Positions 14,851 to 23,007 of a stretch of DNA of 36,802 nt are shown here, piece after piece (position 1 is the first letter of the stretch; each line of letters starts with the position of its first letter). Source of the DNA: Oscillospiraceae bacterium (GTDB taxonomy: Bacteria > Bacillota > Clostridia > Oscillospirales > Oscillospiraceae); NCBI GenBank assembly GCA_016293865.1, contig JAEDDG010000021.1, forward strand, positions 1 through 36,802. The letters are read 5' to 3'. The position numbers were made by a program, and so were the translations under genes. The notes beneath the pieces are model-generated. The model searched no databases. It was not told the DNA's origin and saw nothing but the letters and a program-made list of their open reading frames with translations.

Positions 14851-15485
14851 TAATTGACCCCCAGAGCCTTGAAAATGACTTTGGTCGTCAGCTCAATGGA
14901 GGGCTGATTGTCGACCGTGATGAGCTTGCCCCGGGCCTGATAAAAGTCCTTGAGCGGCTCAGTTTCGGAATGATAGACCTTCAGGCGGTTTCTGACAGTC
15001 TCTGCGGTGTCGTCCTTCCGGATGGTCAGGGCCGCGCCGCACTTGTCGCAGATGCCTTCCACTTTCGGTGGGTTAGCCTCAATGTGGTAGGTCGCGCCGC
15101 AGGCGGTACATGTTCTGCGTCCGGTCATTCTCTTCTCGATCACAGAATCCTCAATCTCGATTGACAGCGCGGTATCCAGTTCGATACCGGCCTTCTCAAG
15201 ACCTTCGGCCTGGGCGAGTGTTCTGGGCATACCGTCCAGAATATAACCGTTTTTGCAGTCATCTTCCGCCAGGCGCTCTCTGACAATGCCGATAATAACT
15301 TCATCAGGAACAAGAGCGCCTTTGTCCATATAGGCTTTCGCCTGCAGCCCCACGGGCGTGCCGTTCTGCACGGCCGCCCGCAGGATGTTGCCGGTGGAAA
15401 TGGTCGGAATTCCAAGATGCCGGCTGAGAATCTCTGCCTGAGTCCCTTTTCCGGCGCCGGGAGCACCCAAAAGCGTAAGCTTCAT
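14850..15485 (-). CDS. adk: Adenylate kinase (zinc-LID form)
   Basis: Converts ATP + AMP to 2 ADP in the cytoplasm. It is 211 residues long with P-loop GAPGAGKGT (7-15), the NMP-binding region around STGNILR, DGMPRTLAQA (84-93), and a LID carrying four zinc cysteines, C126, C129, C146 and C149, as in Gram-positive enzymes. It lies 16 nt behind secY and overlaps map by one base. Confidence 0.98.
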   Translation of the reverse strand: MKLTLLGAPGAGKGTQAEILSRHLGIPTISTGNILRAAVQNGTPVGLQAKAYMDKGALVPDEVIIGIVRERLAEDDCKNGYILDGMPRTLAQAEGLEKAGIELDTALSIEIEDSVIEKRMTGRRTCTACGATYHIEANPPKVEGICDKCGAALTIRKDDTAETVRNRLKVYHSETEPLKDFYQARGKLITVDNQPSIELTTKVIFKALGVN

Positions 15486-15501
15486 TCTGCTGCCCTCCGT
15501 T

Positions 15502-16788
15502 TTATTCGAGGAATCCCTTGTAGTGCCGCATCAGCAGCTGAGACTCCAGCGCCTTGACTGTCTCAAGCGCAACACCAACAACGATGATGATGGAGGTGCC
15601 GCCGATGGAGAAGCCCCAGTTTGCAGCTGTGGGACTGCACATACCGACGATCAGAGGAACGATGGCGACGATGGCCAGATACATGGCGCCGAACAGCGTG
15701 ATCTTGTTCAGTACGCGGGAAATGAACTCGCTGGTGGGCTTGCCGGGCCGGAAGCCGGGGATGTAGCCGCCGTTCTTCTTGAGGTTGTTGGCAACCTCGA
15801 TCGGGTTGAACTGGATCGTGGAGTAGAAGTAGCTGAAGAACACGATCAACAGGAAATAAATGATGCAGTAGGGGACAGTGCTGGAGTCAAAGTTACGCAT
15901 GACCCAGCTGTCCTGCCAGTTCGGAACAAATGCGCAGATTGTCGCAGGGACGGAAGCGATGGACTGTGCGAAGATGATCGGCAGAACGCCGGACATATTC
16001 ACCTGGATCGGCAGGTGCGTCGACTGGCCGCCGTACACCTTCCGGCCCACAACCCGCTTTGCATACTGGACGGGGATTCTGCGCTCGGAGTTTGTAACCA
16101 CAACGATCAGAACGATCATTGCCAGCGCACCGATCAGCAGCAGGACGAACACCCACCACTTGGAGGGGTTTTCCTGGATCGCACTGATCATGCTCATCAG
16201 GGCGTTGGGGCCGCGGGATACGATGCTTGCAAACAGGATGATGGAAATGCCGTTGCCGATACCGAACTCAGTGATCTGTTCGGCCATCCACATGATCAGC
16301 GCGGAACCTGCCACAAAGGACATGATGATGACCAGGGCGGGCCAGAAGCCCTCGCCGCCTTCGGCCAGGATGTTCCGGTTCTTCATGAGCATGTAGTAGG
16401 CAAAGCCCTGCAGCAGAGCGATACCCACGGTGGAGTAACGGGTAATGCTCGCGATTTTCTTTTTGCCTTCTTCTCCGCCTTCCTTACTCAGCCGCTCCAG
16501 CGCGGGAATTGCCACGCACAGCAGCTGAATAATAATGGAAGCGTTGATGTACGGCTGAATGCTCAGTGCAAAAATGGTCGCCTGGGAGAATGCGCTGCCG
16601 CTCATGACATTGTACAAACCCAGGATGGTGTTGCTCATTGAGGTGAAATAGAGCGCCAGCTCCGACGTGTTGATGAACGGCACCGGAACAGCGTTGCCCA
16701 GACGATACAGAAGCAGAACGAAAAGCGTGAATACTATTTTCTTCCTGATCTCTTCGACCTTCCATGCATTTCGTATTGTCTGAAGCAC
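15502..16788 (-). CDS. secY: Preprotein translocase subunit SecY
   Basis: Pore-forming subunit of the SecYEG channel in the cytoplasmic membrane, 428 residues with about ten transmembrane segments. Seen: the NAWKVEEIRKKI start, the plug region GLYNVMSGSAFSQATIFAL, and the cytoplasmic loop SERRIPVQYAKRVVGRKVYGG, which contacts the ribosome and SecA. Its ATG directly abuts the rplO stop (0 nt). SecG is encoded in the same window at 36135, apart from this operon. Confidence 0.98.
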   Translation of the reverse strand: MLQTIRNAWKVEEIRKKIVFTLFVLLLYRLGNAVPVPFINTSELALYFTSMSNTILGLYNVMSGSAFSQATIFALSIQPYINASIIIQLLCVAIPALERLSKEGGEEGKKKIASITRYSTVGIALLQGFAYYMLMKNRNILAEGGEGFWPALVIIMSFVAGSALIMWMAEQITEFGIGNGISIILFASIVSRGPNALMSMISAIQENPSKWWVFVLLLIGALAMIVLIVVVTNSERRIPVQYAKRVVGRKVYGGQSTHLPIQVNMSGVLPIIFAQSIASVPATICAFVPNWQDSWVMRNFDSSTVPYCIIYFLLIVFFSYFYSTIQFNPIEVANNLKKNGGYIPGFRPGKPTSEFISRVLNKITLFGAMYLAIVAIVPLIVGMCSPTAANWGFSIGGTSIIIVVGVALETVKALESQLLMRHYKGFLE

Positions 16789-17229
16789 TTAGATCACCTC
16801 TGCCTTTCCGCCGGCCGCCTCAATCTTTTCTTTAGCCGTCTTGGAGAACGCAGAAACCTTTACAGTGATCTTTTTGGAAATATTGCCGTTGCCGAGGATC
16901 TTTACGCCGTATTCGCACTTGGAGAGGATGCCCTTTTCGAGCAGCGCAGCTGCGTCAACAACAGCGCCATCGTCGAAGCATTCCAGCGCGGACACGTTCA
17001 GCGTCTCCAAAGGCTTTGCAAAAATGTTGTTGAAGCCTCTCTTCGGGATCCGGCGTGCAAGGGGCATCTGGCCGCCTTCAAAACCGACACGCACGCCGCC
17101 GCCGCTGCGGGCTTTCTGACCCTTATGGCCGCGGCCGCCGGTCTTGCCGTTTCCTGTACCGGGGCCTCTGCCCTTACGCTTTGCCGCATGTGTGGAGCCG
17201 GCAGCAGGGGAAAGTTCGTTCAATTTCAT
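16789..17229 (-). CDS. rplO: 50S ribosomal protein L15
   Basis: Late-assembly large-subunit protein, 146 residues. The glycine- and basic-rich N-terminal arm (KRKGRGPGTGNGKTGGRGHK) reaches into 23S rRNA, and the C-terminal part (VKILGNGNISKKITVKVSAF) is the globular domain. Its stop is immediately followed by the secY ATG, so the two are probably coupled in translation. Confidence 0.98.
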   Translation of the reverse strand: MKLNELSPAAGSTHAAKRKGRGPGTGNGKTGGRGHKGQKARSGGGVRVGFEGGQMPLARRIPKRGFNNIFAKPLETLNVSALECFDDGAVVDAAALLEKGILSKCEYGVKILGNGNISKKITVKVSAFSKTAKEKIEAAGGKAEVI

Positions 17230-17243
17230 CTGCCTGTACCTCC

Positions 17244-17423
17244 TTACTCTTCAGTGACCTTGACAAGGTAGCCGATCTGGGCGATCTTGCCTCTGGTCTG
17301 CGGGTTATCGGGCTGTACCCTGGCGTCGCCGATCTTGGTCAGGCCAAGGGATTTTGCAGTTGCAATGTGCTTGTCGTGACGGCCGTTCAGGCTCTTGACA
17401 AGCTCAATTCTCAAATTTGCCAT
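17244..17423 (-). CDS. rpmD: 50S ribosomal protein L30
   Basis: Small large-subunit protein of 59 residues, read directly from the sequence: MANLRIELVKSLNGRHDKHI at the start and GYLVKVTEE at the end, with the LTKIGDARVQPDNPQTRGKI core. It sits between rpsE and rplO (12 and 14 nt gaps), its standard place. Confidence 0.97.
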   Translation of the reverse strand: MANLRIELVKSLNGRHDKHIATAKSLGLTKIGDARVQPDNPQTRGKIAQIGYLVKVTEE

Positions 17424-17435
17424 GTCAGCCCCTCC

Positions 17436-17957
17436 TTAACCAATAATGTCTTCAACGCTCTTGCCGCGGATGGCAGCAACCTGGGCCGCGTCACGCAGGG
17501 ACTTCAGGCCTTCCATGGTAGCCGCAACAACGTTCTGCGGGTTATTGGAGCGCAGGCATTTTGTTCTGATGTCAGAGATACCGGCAGCTTCTACGACGGC
17601 ACGGACTGCGCCGCCGGCGATAACGCCAGTACCGGCCGGTGCGGGCTTGAGCAGAACACGGCCAGCGCCGAACTCGCCGATCACTTCATGCGGGATGGTG
17701 GTTCCCACGGTGGTAATGGTGATCAGATTCTTCTTGGCGTCCTCGATGCCCTTGCGGATTGCTTCGGACACTTCGCCCGCCTTGCCGAGACCATAACCGA
17801 CACGGCCCTTGCCGTCGCCGATCACGATCAGTGCGGAGAACTTCATCACGCGGCCGCCCTTAACGGTCTTGGAAACGCGGTTAAGGGAAACAACCTTTTC
17901 TGTAAATTCAGACTGAGCTTCTTCACGTCTGTCTCTTCTGTTGTTATTGTAAGGCAT
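17436..17957 (-). CDS. rpsE: 30S ribosomal protein S5
   Basis: Small-subunit protein of 173 residues at the mRNA entry channel, involved in decoding accuracy. The double-stranded RNA-binding-like N-terminal domain contains VVSLNRVSKTVKGGR and GDGKGRVGYGLGKAGE; the C-terminal domain contains GTGVIAGGAVRAVVEAAG. A short Asn/Arg-rich N-terminal arm (NNNRRDRRE) precedes it. Confidence 0.98.
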   Translation of the reverse strand: MPYNNNRRDRREEAQSEFTEKVVSLNRVSKTVKGGRVMKFSALIVIGDGKGRVGYGLGKAGEVSEAIRKGIEDAKKNLITITTVGTTIPHEVIGEFGAGRVLLKPAPAGTGVIAGGAVRAVVEAAGISDIRTKCLRSNNPQNVVAATMEGLKSLRDAAQVAAIRGKSVEDIIG

Positions 17958-17975
17958 AATGTTTCCTCCTCCCCG

Positions 17976-18335
17976 TTAAAATTCCAGGCCGCCCTCACGG
18001 GCGCCTTCAGCCAGTGCCTGCACACGGCCGTGGTACACATAGCCGCCGCGGTCGAACACGACAGCGTTGATCCCCTTGGCTTTCGCGCGCTCGGCCACCA
18101 TCTGGCCGACTTTTCTGGCAGCCTCTTTGTTGCTGCCCACGCCCTCGAAGCCCTTCTCAACAGAAGAAGCGGCGCAGAGGGTTACGCGGTTCACATCATC
18201 GATGACCTGCGCGTAAATATGCATCTCGCTGCGGAAAACACAGAGTCTGGGGCACTCGGGCGTACCCGAAATCTTCGCTCTGACTCTGACGTGTCTCTTC
18301 TGGCGCTGTGCTTTTGTATCGGGTCTTTTAATCAT
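17976..18335 (-). CDS. rplR: 50S ribosomal protein L18
   Basis: 5S rRNA-binding protein of 119 residues in the central protuberance. Seen: RQKRHVRVRAKISGTPECPR, LCVFRSEMHIYAQVIDD, and the C-terminus YHGRVQALAEGAREGGLEF, all typical. Gaps are 15 nt to rplF and 18 nt to rpsE. Confidence 0.98.
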   Translation of the reverse strand: MIKRPDTKAQRQKRHVRVRAKISGTPECPRLCVFRSEMHIYAQVIDDVNRVTLCAASSVEKGFEGVGSNKEAARKVGQMVAERAKAKGINAVVFDRGGYVYHGRVQALAEGAREGGLEF

Positions 18336-18350
18336 TTAGGCACGCCTCCC

Positions 18351-18890
18351 TTATTTACCTGTCTTGCCTTCTTTGCGGCGGATCACTTCGTCAACATACT
18401 TGATGCCCTTGCCCTTATAGGGTTCCGGCGGTCTCTTGTTGCGAACTTCCGCTGCAAACTGGCCGACGGCCTGCTTGTCTGCGCCGTTGATTACCACTCT
18501 GTTGGGGTTGGGCACGTCAATGGTAATGCCATTGGACTCCTCAACCACCACAGGATGAGAATAACCGAGGTTCATCACAAGCTTGTTGCCTTCCTTTGCG
18601 GCTCTGTAACCGACGCCGTTGACGTCCAGTTCCTTCTTGAAGCCTTCGCTCACGCCAACGATCATGTTGTGGAGCAGTGTTCTTGTCAGGCCATGGAGGC
18701 TGCGGTTTTCTTTTTCATCGTCGGGCCGTGTCACTTTCAGGACGCTGCCGTCCTTGGTGATGGTCATGGCCGGATGGAATGTTTTCGTCAGAGTGCCCTT
18801 GGGCCCCTTGACGGTCACGGCATTGTGCTCACCCAGAGTGACCTCAACGCCTGCAGGAATGGTAATGGGAGCTCTTCCGATTCTAGACAT
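18351..18890 (-). CDS. rplF: 50S ribosomal protein L6
   Basis: Large-subunit protein of 179 residues near the factor-binding site, made of two repeated domains. Seen: MSRIGRAPITIPAGV at the start, VKGPKGTLTKTFHP, and KRPPEPYKGKGIKY near the C-terminus. ATG 18890 follows GGAGGAAGAG; the seven-codon extension upstream starts inside the rpsH-rplF junction and is not needed. Confidence 0.98.
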   Translation of the reverse strand: MSRIGRAPITIPAGVEVTLGEHNAVTVKGPKGTLTKTFHPAMTITKDGSVLKVTRPDDEKENRSLHGLTRTLLHNMIVGVSEGFKKELDVNGVGYRAAKEGNKLVMNLGYSHPVVVEESNGITIDVPNPNRVVINGADKQAVGQFAAEVRNKRPPEPYKGKGIKYVDEVIRRKEGKTGK

Positions 18891-18904
18891 ATTCTCTTCC
18901 TCCC

Positions 18905-19300
18905 TTACCACACGAACGCAAGGACTTCGCCGCCGACATGAGCCTCGCGGGCCTTTTTGTCAGTCATGACGCCCTTGGACGTAGAAATGATTGCAATGCC
19001 CAGGCCCTTCAGAACCCAGGGCAGATCGTCAGCACCGGCATAAACGCGCAGGCCGGGCTTGGAAACGCGGCGCAGACCGGTGATAACCTTGTCATTGCCG
19101 TTGTACTTGAGTGTCACGCGGATAATTCCCTGCGCACCGTCGTTCACCATCTGGTAACCGCGGATATAGCCCTCGTTCTGAAGGATTTCAGCGATGGCCT
19201 TCTTCATCTTGGAAGCAGGAATGTCAACTGTGGCATGCTTAGCGGAATTTGCGTTTCTGATACGTGTGAGCATATCAGCAATGGGATCTGTGATCTGCAT
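18905..19300 (-). CDS. rpsH: 30S ribosomal protein S8
   Basis: Primary 16S rRNA-binding protein of 131 residues. Seen: MQITDPIADMLTRIRNANSA at the start and STSKGVMTDKKARE near the C-terminus. In E. coli S8 represses the spc operon by binding an rRNA-like fold in its mRNA (at the L5 start). Here a 166-nt structured spacer lies directly upstream of rpsH, a possible site of local control. Confidence 0.98.
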   Translation of the reverse strand: MQITDPIADMLTRIRNANSAKHATVDIPASKMKKAIAEILQNEGYIRGYQMVNDGAQGIIRVTLKYNGNDKVITGLRRVSKPGLRVYAGADDLPWVLKGLGIAIISTSKGVMTDKKAREAHVGGEVLAFVW

Positions 19301-19466
19301 GAATTTAACCTCCTAAATTAGAGTTACAGCATAATGCTGTTTCCGTGGCGAGGTATCGCAATCAATAGAATGGAAGCAATCGATTGAAAGCGACCTTTCG
19401 CCATCCTTTCTATGCTTTGGGCAGGAGCGGACTCCCGCCCTGACATAACATTTCCCTTCCCCGGGC
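19301..19466 (-). promoter_or_regulatory. Structured 166-nt spacer between rpsZ and rpsH
   Basis: An outlier in an operon whose other spc-part gaps are under 25 nt. Inverted repeats seen: 19419-19440, a 9-bp stem around TCCG in the transcript; 19326-19340, perfect ACAGCAT/ATGCTGT just before the rpsH AGGAGG; a CAATCGATTG palindrome at 19377-19386; and GAAAG/CTTTC at 19386-19399. In the first stem one pair is U-G in the minus transcript but A-C on the other strand, which favours an RNA role in the operon message. No promoter was convincing. Confidence 0.5.
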
Positions 19467-19652
19467 TTACCAGGAAGCCTTCTTGACGCCGGGGATCTGG
19501 CCCTTGTAAGCCAGTTCGCGGAAGCAGATACGGCATACGCCGTAATCTCTCAGGTAAGCGTGCGGTCTGCCGCAGATCTTGCAGCGGTTGTATCTGCGGC
19601 TGGAGAACTTGGGCGTTGCCTGCTGCTTCAGGATCATCGATTTCTTTGCCAT
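19467..19652 (-). CDS. rpsZ: 30S ribosomal protein S14, zinc type
   Basis: Short zinc form of S14, 61 residues, with C24-x2-C27 (CKICGR) and C40-x2-C43 (CRICFR). The C-terminus ELAYKGQIPGVKKASW is the family end. It is the type-Z paralog common in Gram-positive clusters, 12 nt behind rplE and followed by the unusual spacer before rpsH. Confidence 0.98.
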   Translation of the reverse strand: MAKKSMILKQQATPKFSSRRYNRCKICGRPHAYLRDYGVCRICFRELAYKGQIPGVKKASW

Positions 19653-19664
19653 TTCTTCTCCTCC

Positions 19665-20207
19665 TTATGCCTGGATGAAGGGGGCGCCGAGAAGTCTCAG
19701 CAGCTCTCTTGCTTCCTCGTCCGTCTGCGCGGTGGTGCAGATGACGATGTCCATACCGCGGATTTTCTCGATCTTATCGTAGTCGATTTCCGGGAAAATC
19801 AGCTGTTCCTTCAGGCCCAGAGCATAGTTGCCGCGGCCGTCAAAGGAATTGGCGGAAATGCCGCGGAAGTCACGCACGCGGGGCAGTGCGATATTGAACA
19901 GTCTGTCGAGGAACTCCCACATCTTGTCCTGACGCAGGGTGACCTTCACGCCGACGGACATGCCTTCACGGAGCTTAAAGTTTGCAACAGATTTTCTGGC
20001 CTTGGTAATCACGGCCTTCTGGCCGGTGATCGCGGTGATATCCCGCACCACGGCGTCCAGCGCCTTGGCGTTGTCGCGGGCGTCGCCTGCGCCGACGTTG
20101 ACAACGATCTTATCCAGCTTCGGAATCTGCATGGGGCTCTTGTAGCCGAATTTCTGCATGAGGGCGGGAGCGGCTTCCTCGGTGTACAATGTCTTAAGTC
20201 TTGCCAT
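19665..20207 (-). CDS. rplE: 50S ribosomal protein L5
   Basis: 5S rRNA-binding protein of 180 residues that contacts S13 and P-site tRNA. Seen: IPKLDKIVVNVGAGDA, ITGQKAVITKARKSVANFKL, LPRVRDFRGISANSFDGRGN, and DIVICTTAQTDEEARELL at the end. Length and order are normal. Confidence 0.98.
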   Translation of the reverse strand: MARLKTLYTEEAAPALMQKFGYKSPMQIPKLDKIVVNVGAGDARDNAKALDAVVRDITAITGQKAVITKARKSVANFKLREGMSVGVKVTLRQDKMWEFLDRLFNIALPRVRDFRGISANSFDGRGNYALGLKEQLIFPEIDYDKIEKIRGMDIVICTTAQTDEEARELLRLLGAPFIQA

Positions 20208-20224
20208 TTTTACTCTCCTCCCTC

Positions 20225-20533
20225 TTAAATCTCAGCGCCGCACTTCTTGCACACACGGACTTTTTTGCCGTCGTCAAGAATCTTGTGCGCGCATCTGGTG
20301 GCTTTGCCGCACTTGGGGCAGACACGCATCACCTTGCAGGCATAGATCGGGGTCTCCTGCTTGATGATACCGCCTTCCTGACCCTGCTTGCGGGGCTTGA
20401 AGTGGCGGGAAGCGACGTTCACGCCTTCAACCACGACTTTGCCGCTCTTGGGATCAGCCTTGAGCACTTTGCCTTCCTTGCCCTTGTCCTTGCCGGACAG
20501 GACAACTACTTTATCGTCTTTTCTGATATTCAT
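20225..20533 (-). CDS. rplX: 50S ribosomal protein L24
   Basis: Assembly-initiating 23S rRNA-binding protein, 102 residues, with an N-terminal KOW motif (KDDKVVVLSGKDKGKEGKVL). The C-terminal half holds CPKC and CKKC pairs, which may bind zinc, as in many clostridial L24 proteins. It lies 13 nt behind rplN. Confidence 0.97.
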   Translation of the reverse strand: MNIRKDDKVVVLSGKDKGKEGKVLKADPKSGKVVVEGVNVASRHFKPRKQGQEGGIIKQETPIYACKVMRVCPKCGKATRCAHKILDDGKKVRVCKKCGAEI

Positions 20534-20546
20534 TCTTGCGTCCTCC

Positions 20547-20915
20547 CTATATGACTTCGGGAGCGAGGGACAGGATCTTCATATAATCCTTGTCGCGCAG
20601 CTCTCTCGCCACGGGCCCAAAGATACGGGTACCGCGGGGATTCTTGTCCTCTCTGATGAGGACAGCAGCATTCTCGTCAAAACGGACATAGGTGCCGTCT
20701 GCACGGCGGACGCCCTTTGCAGAGCGGACGATGACAGCGCGGACGACTTCGCCCTTTTTAACAGTACCGCCGGGCGCGGCTTTACGGACGGAAGCGACGA
20801 TCACATCGCCGATGTTGCCGTATTTTCTCTTGGAGCCGCCCAGGACGCGGATGCATTTGATTTCCTTGGCGCCGGTATTGTCGGCGACCTTCAGGAAGGT
20901 TTCCTGCTGTATCAT
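20547..20915 (-). CDS. rplN: 50S ribosomal protein L14
   Basis: Highly conserved large-subunit protein of 122 residues at a subunit bridge and the binding site of the silencing factor RsfS. The start MIQQETFLKVADNTGAKEI, the middle GDVIVASVRKAAPGGTVKKG, and FGPVARELRDKDYMKILSLA near the end are all canonical. Confidence 0.98.
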   Translation of the reverse strand: MIQQETFLKVADNTGAKEIKCIRVLGGSKRKYGNIGDVIVASVRKAAPGGTVKKGEVVRAVIVRSAKGVRRADGTYVRFDENAAVLIREDKNPRGTRIFGPVARELRDKDYMKILSLAPEVI

Positions 20916-20927
20916 ATTGGCGCCTCC

Positions 20928-21191
20928 TTACTTTGCCTTCTCTACGATCTCAACAACTCTCCATCTCTTGTCCTTGGACAGGGGACGGGTCTCCATAACG
21001 CGGACGGTATCGCCGATGCCGCAGGCGTTATTTTCGTCATGAGCTTTGAGCTTGTAGGTTCTTTTGACAATTTTCTTATAAAGCGGGTGCTGAACGCGGT
21101 CCGCCACAGCGATTACCACGGTCTTGTCCATCTTGTCGGACACGACTTTGCCGACCCTGGTCTTTCTGGAAGATGTTCTGACTTCACTCAT
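20928..21191 (-). CDS. rpsQ: 30S ribosomal protein S17
   Basis: Primary 16S rRNA-binding OB-fold protein, 87 residues. Seen: RKTRVGKVVSDKMDKTVVIA and VMETRPLSKDKRWRVVEIVE. It lies 13 nt behind rpmC and 12 nt before rplN. Confidence 0.97.
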   Translation of the reverse strand: MSEVRTSSRKTRVGKVVSDKMDKTVVIAVADRVQHPLYKKIVKRTYKLKAHDENNACGIGDTVRVMETRPLSKDKRWRVVEIVEKAK

Positions 21192-21204
21192 TTATCTTAC
21201 CTCC

Positions 21205-21399
21205 TCACTGCTCGAGCTGCTTTTCGCGGATTATGGTCTTGACTCGGGCAATATCACGCTTGACCTGAGCGATCACGGTCGGATTGTCAAGCTGATTGGT
21301 GGCATGCTGCATGCGGAGGAAGAAGAGATCCTTTTTCAGATCGGCCAGCTTCTTCTCAAGCTCCTCGGAGCTCATCTTACGTACCTCATTTGCCTTCAT
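21205..21399 (-). CDS. rpmC: 50S ribosomal protein L29
   Basis: Two-helix protein of 64 residues near the exit tunnel, where trigger factor and SRP dock. Seen: MKANEVRKMSSEELEKKLAD, LFFLRMQHATNQLDNP, and RVKTIIREK. ATG 21399 lies 8 nt after AGGTGG; a GTG four codons earlier is less well spaced. Its first 14 nt overlap the end of rplP in another frame, pointing to translational coupling. Confidence 0.96.
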   Translation of the reverse strand: MKANEVRKMSSEELEKKLADLKKDLFFLRMQHATNQLDNPTVIAQVKRDIARVKTIIREKQLEQ

Positions 21400-21826
21400 C
21401 GTGTTCACCACCTGTCTCGGTCTCGCGCTTTACGATCTTGGTCTTGCAGGGCAGCTTGTGGCCGGCAAGACGAAGGGCTTCGCGCGCTGTTTCCTCGGGA
21501 ACGCCGGCAATCTCAAACATCACTCTGCCGGGCTTTACTACTGCAACCCAGTACTCGGGAGAACCTTTACCGGAACCCATACGGGTCTCAGCAGGCTTCT
21601 GCGTTACGGGCTTATCAGGGAAAATCTTGATCCAGACCTGGCCGCCGCGCTTGGTGTAGCGGGTCATGGCCACACGGGCTGCCTCGATCTGATTGGAGGT
21701 GATCCAGGAGGGCTCAGCAGCTGCGATACCCCATTCACCGTAAGTGACCTTGTTGCCTCTCGTGGCCTTGCCGGTCATACGGCCTCTCTGGACTCTGCGG
21801 TATTTGACTCTTTTCGGGATAAGCAT
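21386..21826 (-). CDS. rplP: 50S ribosomal protein L16
   Basis: Large-subunit protein of 146 residues near the A-site tRNA elbow. Seen: MLIPKRVKYRRVQRGRMTGK, TSNQIEAARVAMTRYTKRGG, and GSGKGSPEYWVAVVKPGRVM. Its ATG shares an A with the rpsC stop (TGATG), and its AGGAGG is read as the last rpsC codons. The C-terminus has a short acidic ETGGEHDEGK tail. Confidence 0.98.
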   Translation of the reverse strand: MLIPKRVKYRRVQRGRMTGKATRGNKVTYGEWGIAAAEPSWITSNQIEAARVAMTRYTKRGGQVWIKIFPDKPVTQKPAETRMGSGKGSPEYWVAVVKPGRVMFEIAGVPEETAREALRLAGHKLPCKTKIVKRETETGGEHDEGK

Positions 21827-22644
21827 CAGCGGTTACCTCCTTCTCTGGGAGCACTGCCGCCCTGACGGTCTCTGTTGTAGCCGCCCTGGCGGTTGTCTCT
21901 GTTGTACCCGCCCTGACGGTCTCTGTTGTAACCGCCGCGTCTGTTGTCATTGCGGTCGCGGCGCTCTCTCGGAGGACGGGTGGTATCCATGGTTCTGGGG
22001 GTGGTGCGCAGCGTCTGGTTGAGGATTTCGCCCTTGTAGATCCAGACTTTGACGCCGATTCTGCCGTAGGTGGTATTGGCCTCGGCAAAGCCGTACTCGA
22101 TGTCTGCTCTCAGGGTCTGCAGGGGGATTGTGCCCTCGTGATAGGTCTCGCTTCTGGCGATTTCGGCGCCGCCCAGACGGCCGCCGCACATGACCTTGAT
22201 GCCTCTGACGCCCATGCGCATTGCACGGCCCATGGCGTTTTTCATTGCTCTTCTGAAGCCGATTCTCTTTTCCAGCTGCTGGGCAATGTTCTCAGCAACC
22301 AGCTGTGCGTTCGTATCAGGCGTTTTGACCTCGACGATGGAGAGAACGACGGGCTTGCCGATGCGCTTCTCCACATCCTTGCGGATGCGCTCGATCTCCG
22401 TGCCGCCCTTGCCGATCACGACGCCGGGTCTGGAGCAGTGGATATAAATCTTGACCTTCGCGTTGTCGCGCTCGATCTCGATCTTCGGGATGCCTGCGGA
22501 ATACAGCATGCCCTTCAGATATTTGCGGATGTTGTAATCTTCAACAATCAGATCGCCCACCTTGTCGTCGCGGGCATACCAACGGGAATCCCAGTCCTTG
22601 ATAACGCCTACGCGCAGGCCGTGGGGATTAACTTTCTGTCCCAT
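21826..22644 (-). CDS. rpsC: 30S ribosomal protein S3 with a repetitive Arg/Gly/Asn/Tyr tail
   Basis: Small-subunit head protein at the mRNA entry channel. It is 272 residues long, about 50 more than the common length near 220. The KH domain has the GKGG loop (78-81), and the C-terminal domain ends around YGRIGVKVWIYKGEIL. After residue about 220 comes a low-complexity tail with GGYNRD repeated three times and separated by Arg/Gln, ending in GGSAPREGGNR. Tails of this kind occur on S3 in some Clostridia. The tail is basic and disordered, so an RNA contact is plausible. Confidence 0.97.
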   Translation of the reverse strand: MGQKVNPHGLRVGVIKDWDSRWYARDDKVGDLIVEDYNIRKYLKGMLYSAGIPKIEIERDNAKVKIYIHCSRPGVVIGKGGTEIERIRKDVEKRIGKPVVLSIVEVKTPDTNAQLVAENIAQQLEKRIGFRRAMKNAMGRAMRMGVRGIKVMCGGRLGGAEIARSETYHEGTIPLQTLRADIEYGFAEANTTYGRIGVKVWIYKGEILNQTLRTTPRTMDTTRPPRERRDRNDNRRGGYNRDRQGGYNRDNRQGGYNRDRQGGSAPREGGNR

Positions 22645-22656
22645 AATCTGCCTCCC

Positions 22657-22992
22657 TTATTCCTTATCCTTGACGACGATGGTGATGTGAGAAGTTCTCT
22701 TGTTGATGCGGTAGGCTCTGCCGTGGGCCCGGGGCATGAATCTCTTGATGATCGGGCCGGGATCGGCGTAAGCAGCTGCAACGTACAGGTTCTCAGGATC
22801 CATCTCGAAATTGTTTTCTGCGTTGGCCACAGCGCTCTTGAGGACCTTGATCATCAGTTCGCTGGCAGCCTTCGGAGTCTGCATAAGGATTGCGGCGGCG
22901 GTTTTGGTGTCCTTGCCGCGGATAAGGTCGCAGACGATCTTGACTTTACGGGGAGAAATGCGTGCATAATTGAGCTGCGCTCTTGCTTCCAT
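22657..22992 (-). CDS. rplV: 50S ribosomal protein L22
   Basis: Large-subunit protein of 111 residues whose beta-hairpin lines the exit tunnel and is a site of macrolide resistance. Seen: ARISPRKVKIVCDLIRGKD, the hairpin region around FMPRAHGRAYRINKRTSHIT, and a short VVKDKE end. It lies 15 nt behind rpsS. Confidence 0.98.
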   Translation of the reverse strand: MEARAQLNYARISPRKVKIVCDLIRGKDTKTAAAILMQTPKAASELMIKVLKSAVANAENNFEMDPENLYVAAAYADPGPIIKRFMPRAHGRAYRINKRTSHITIVVKDKE

Positions 22993-23007
22993 GTTCAGTC
23001 TGCCTCC

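Noticed and set aside
17055..18941. 628-codon plus-strand frame across rplO-rplF
   Set aside because: It is antisense to six ribosomal genes; no ribosome binding site or family resemblance.
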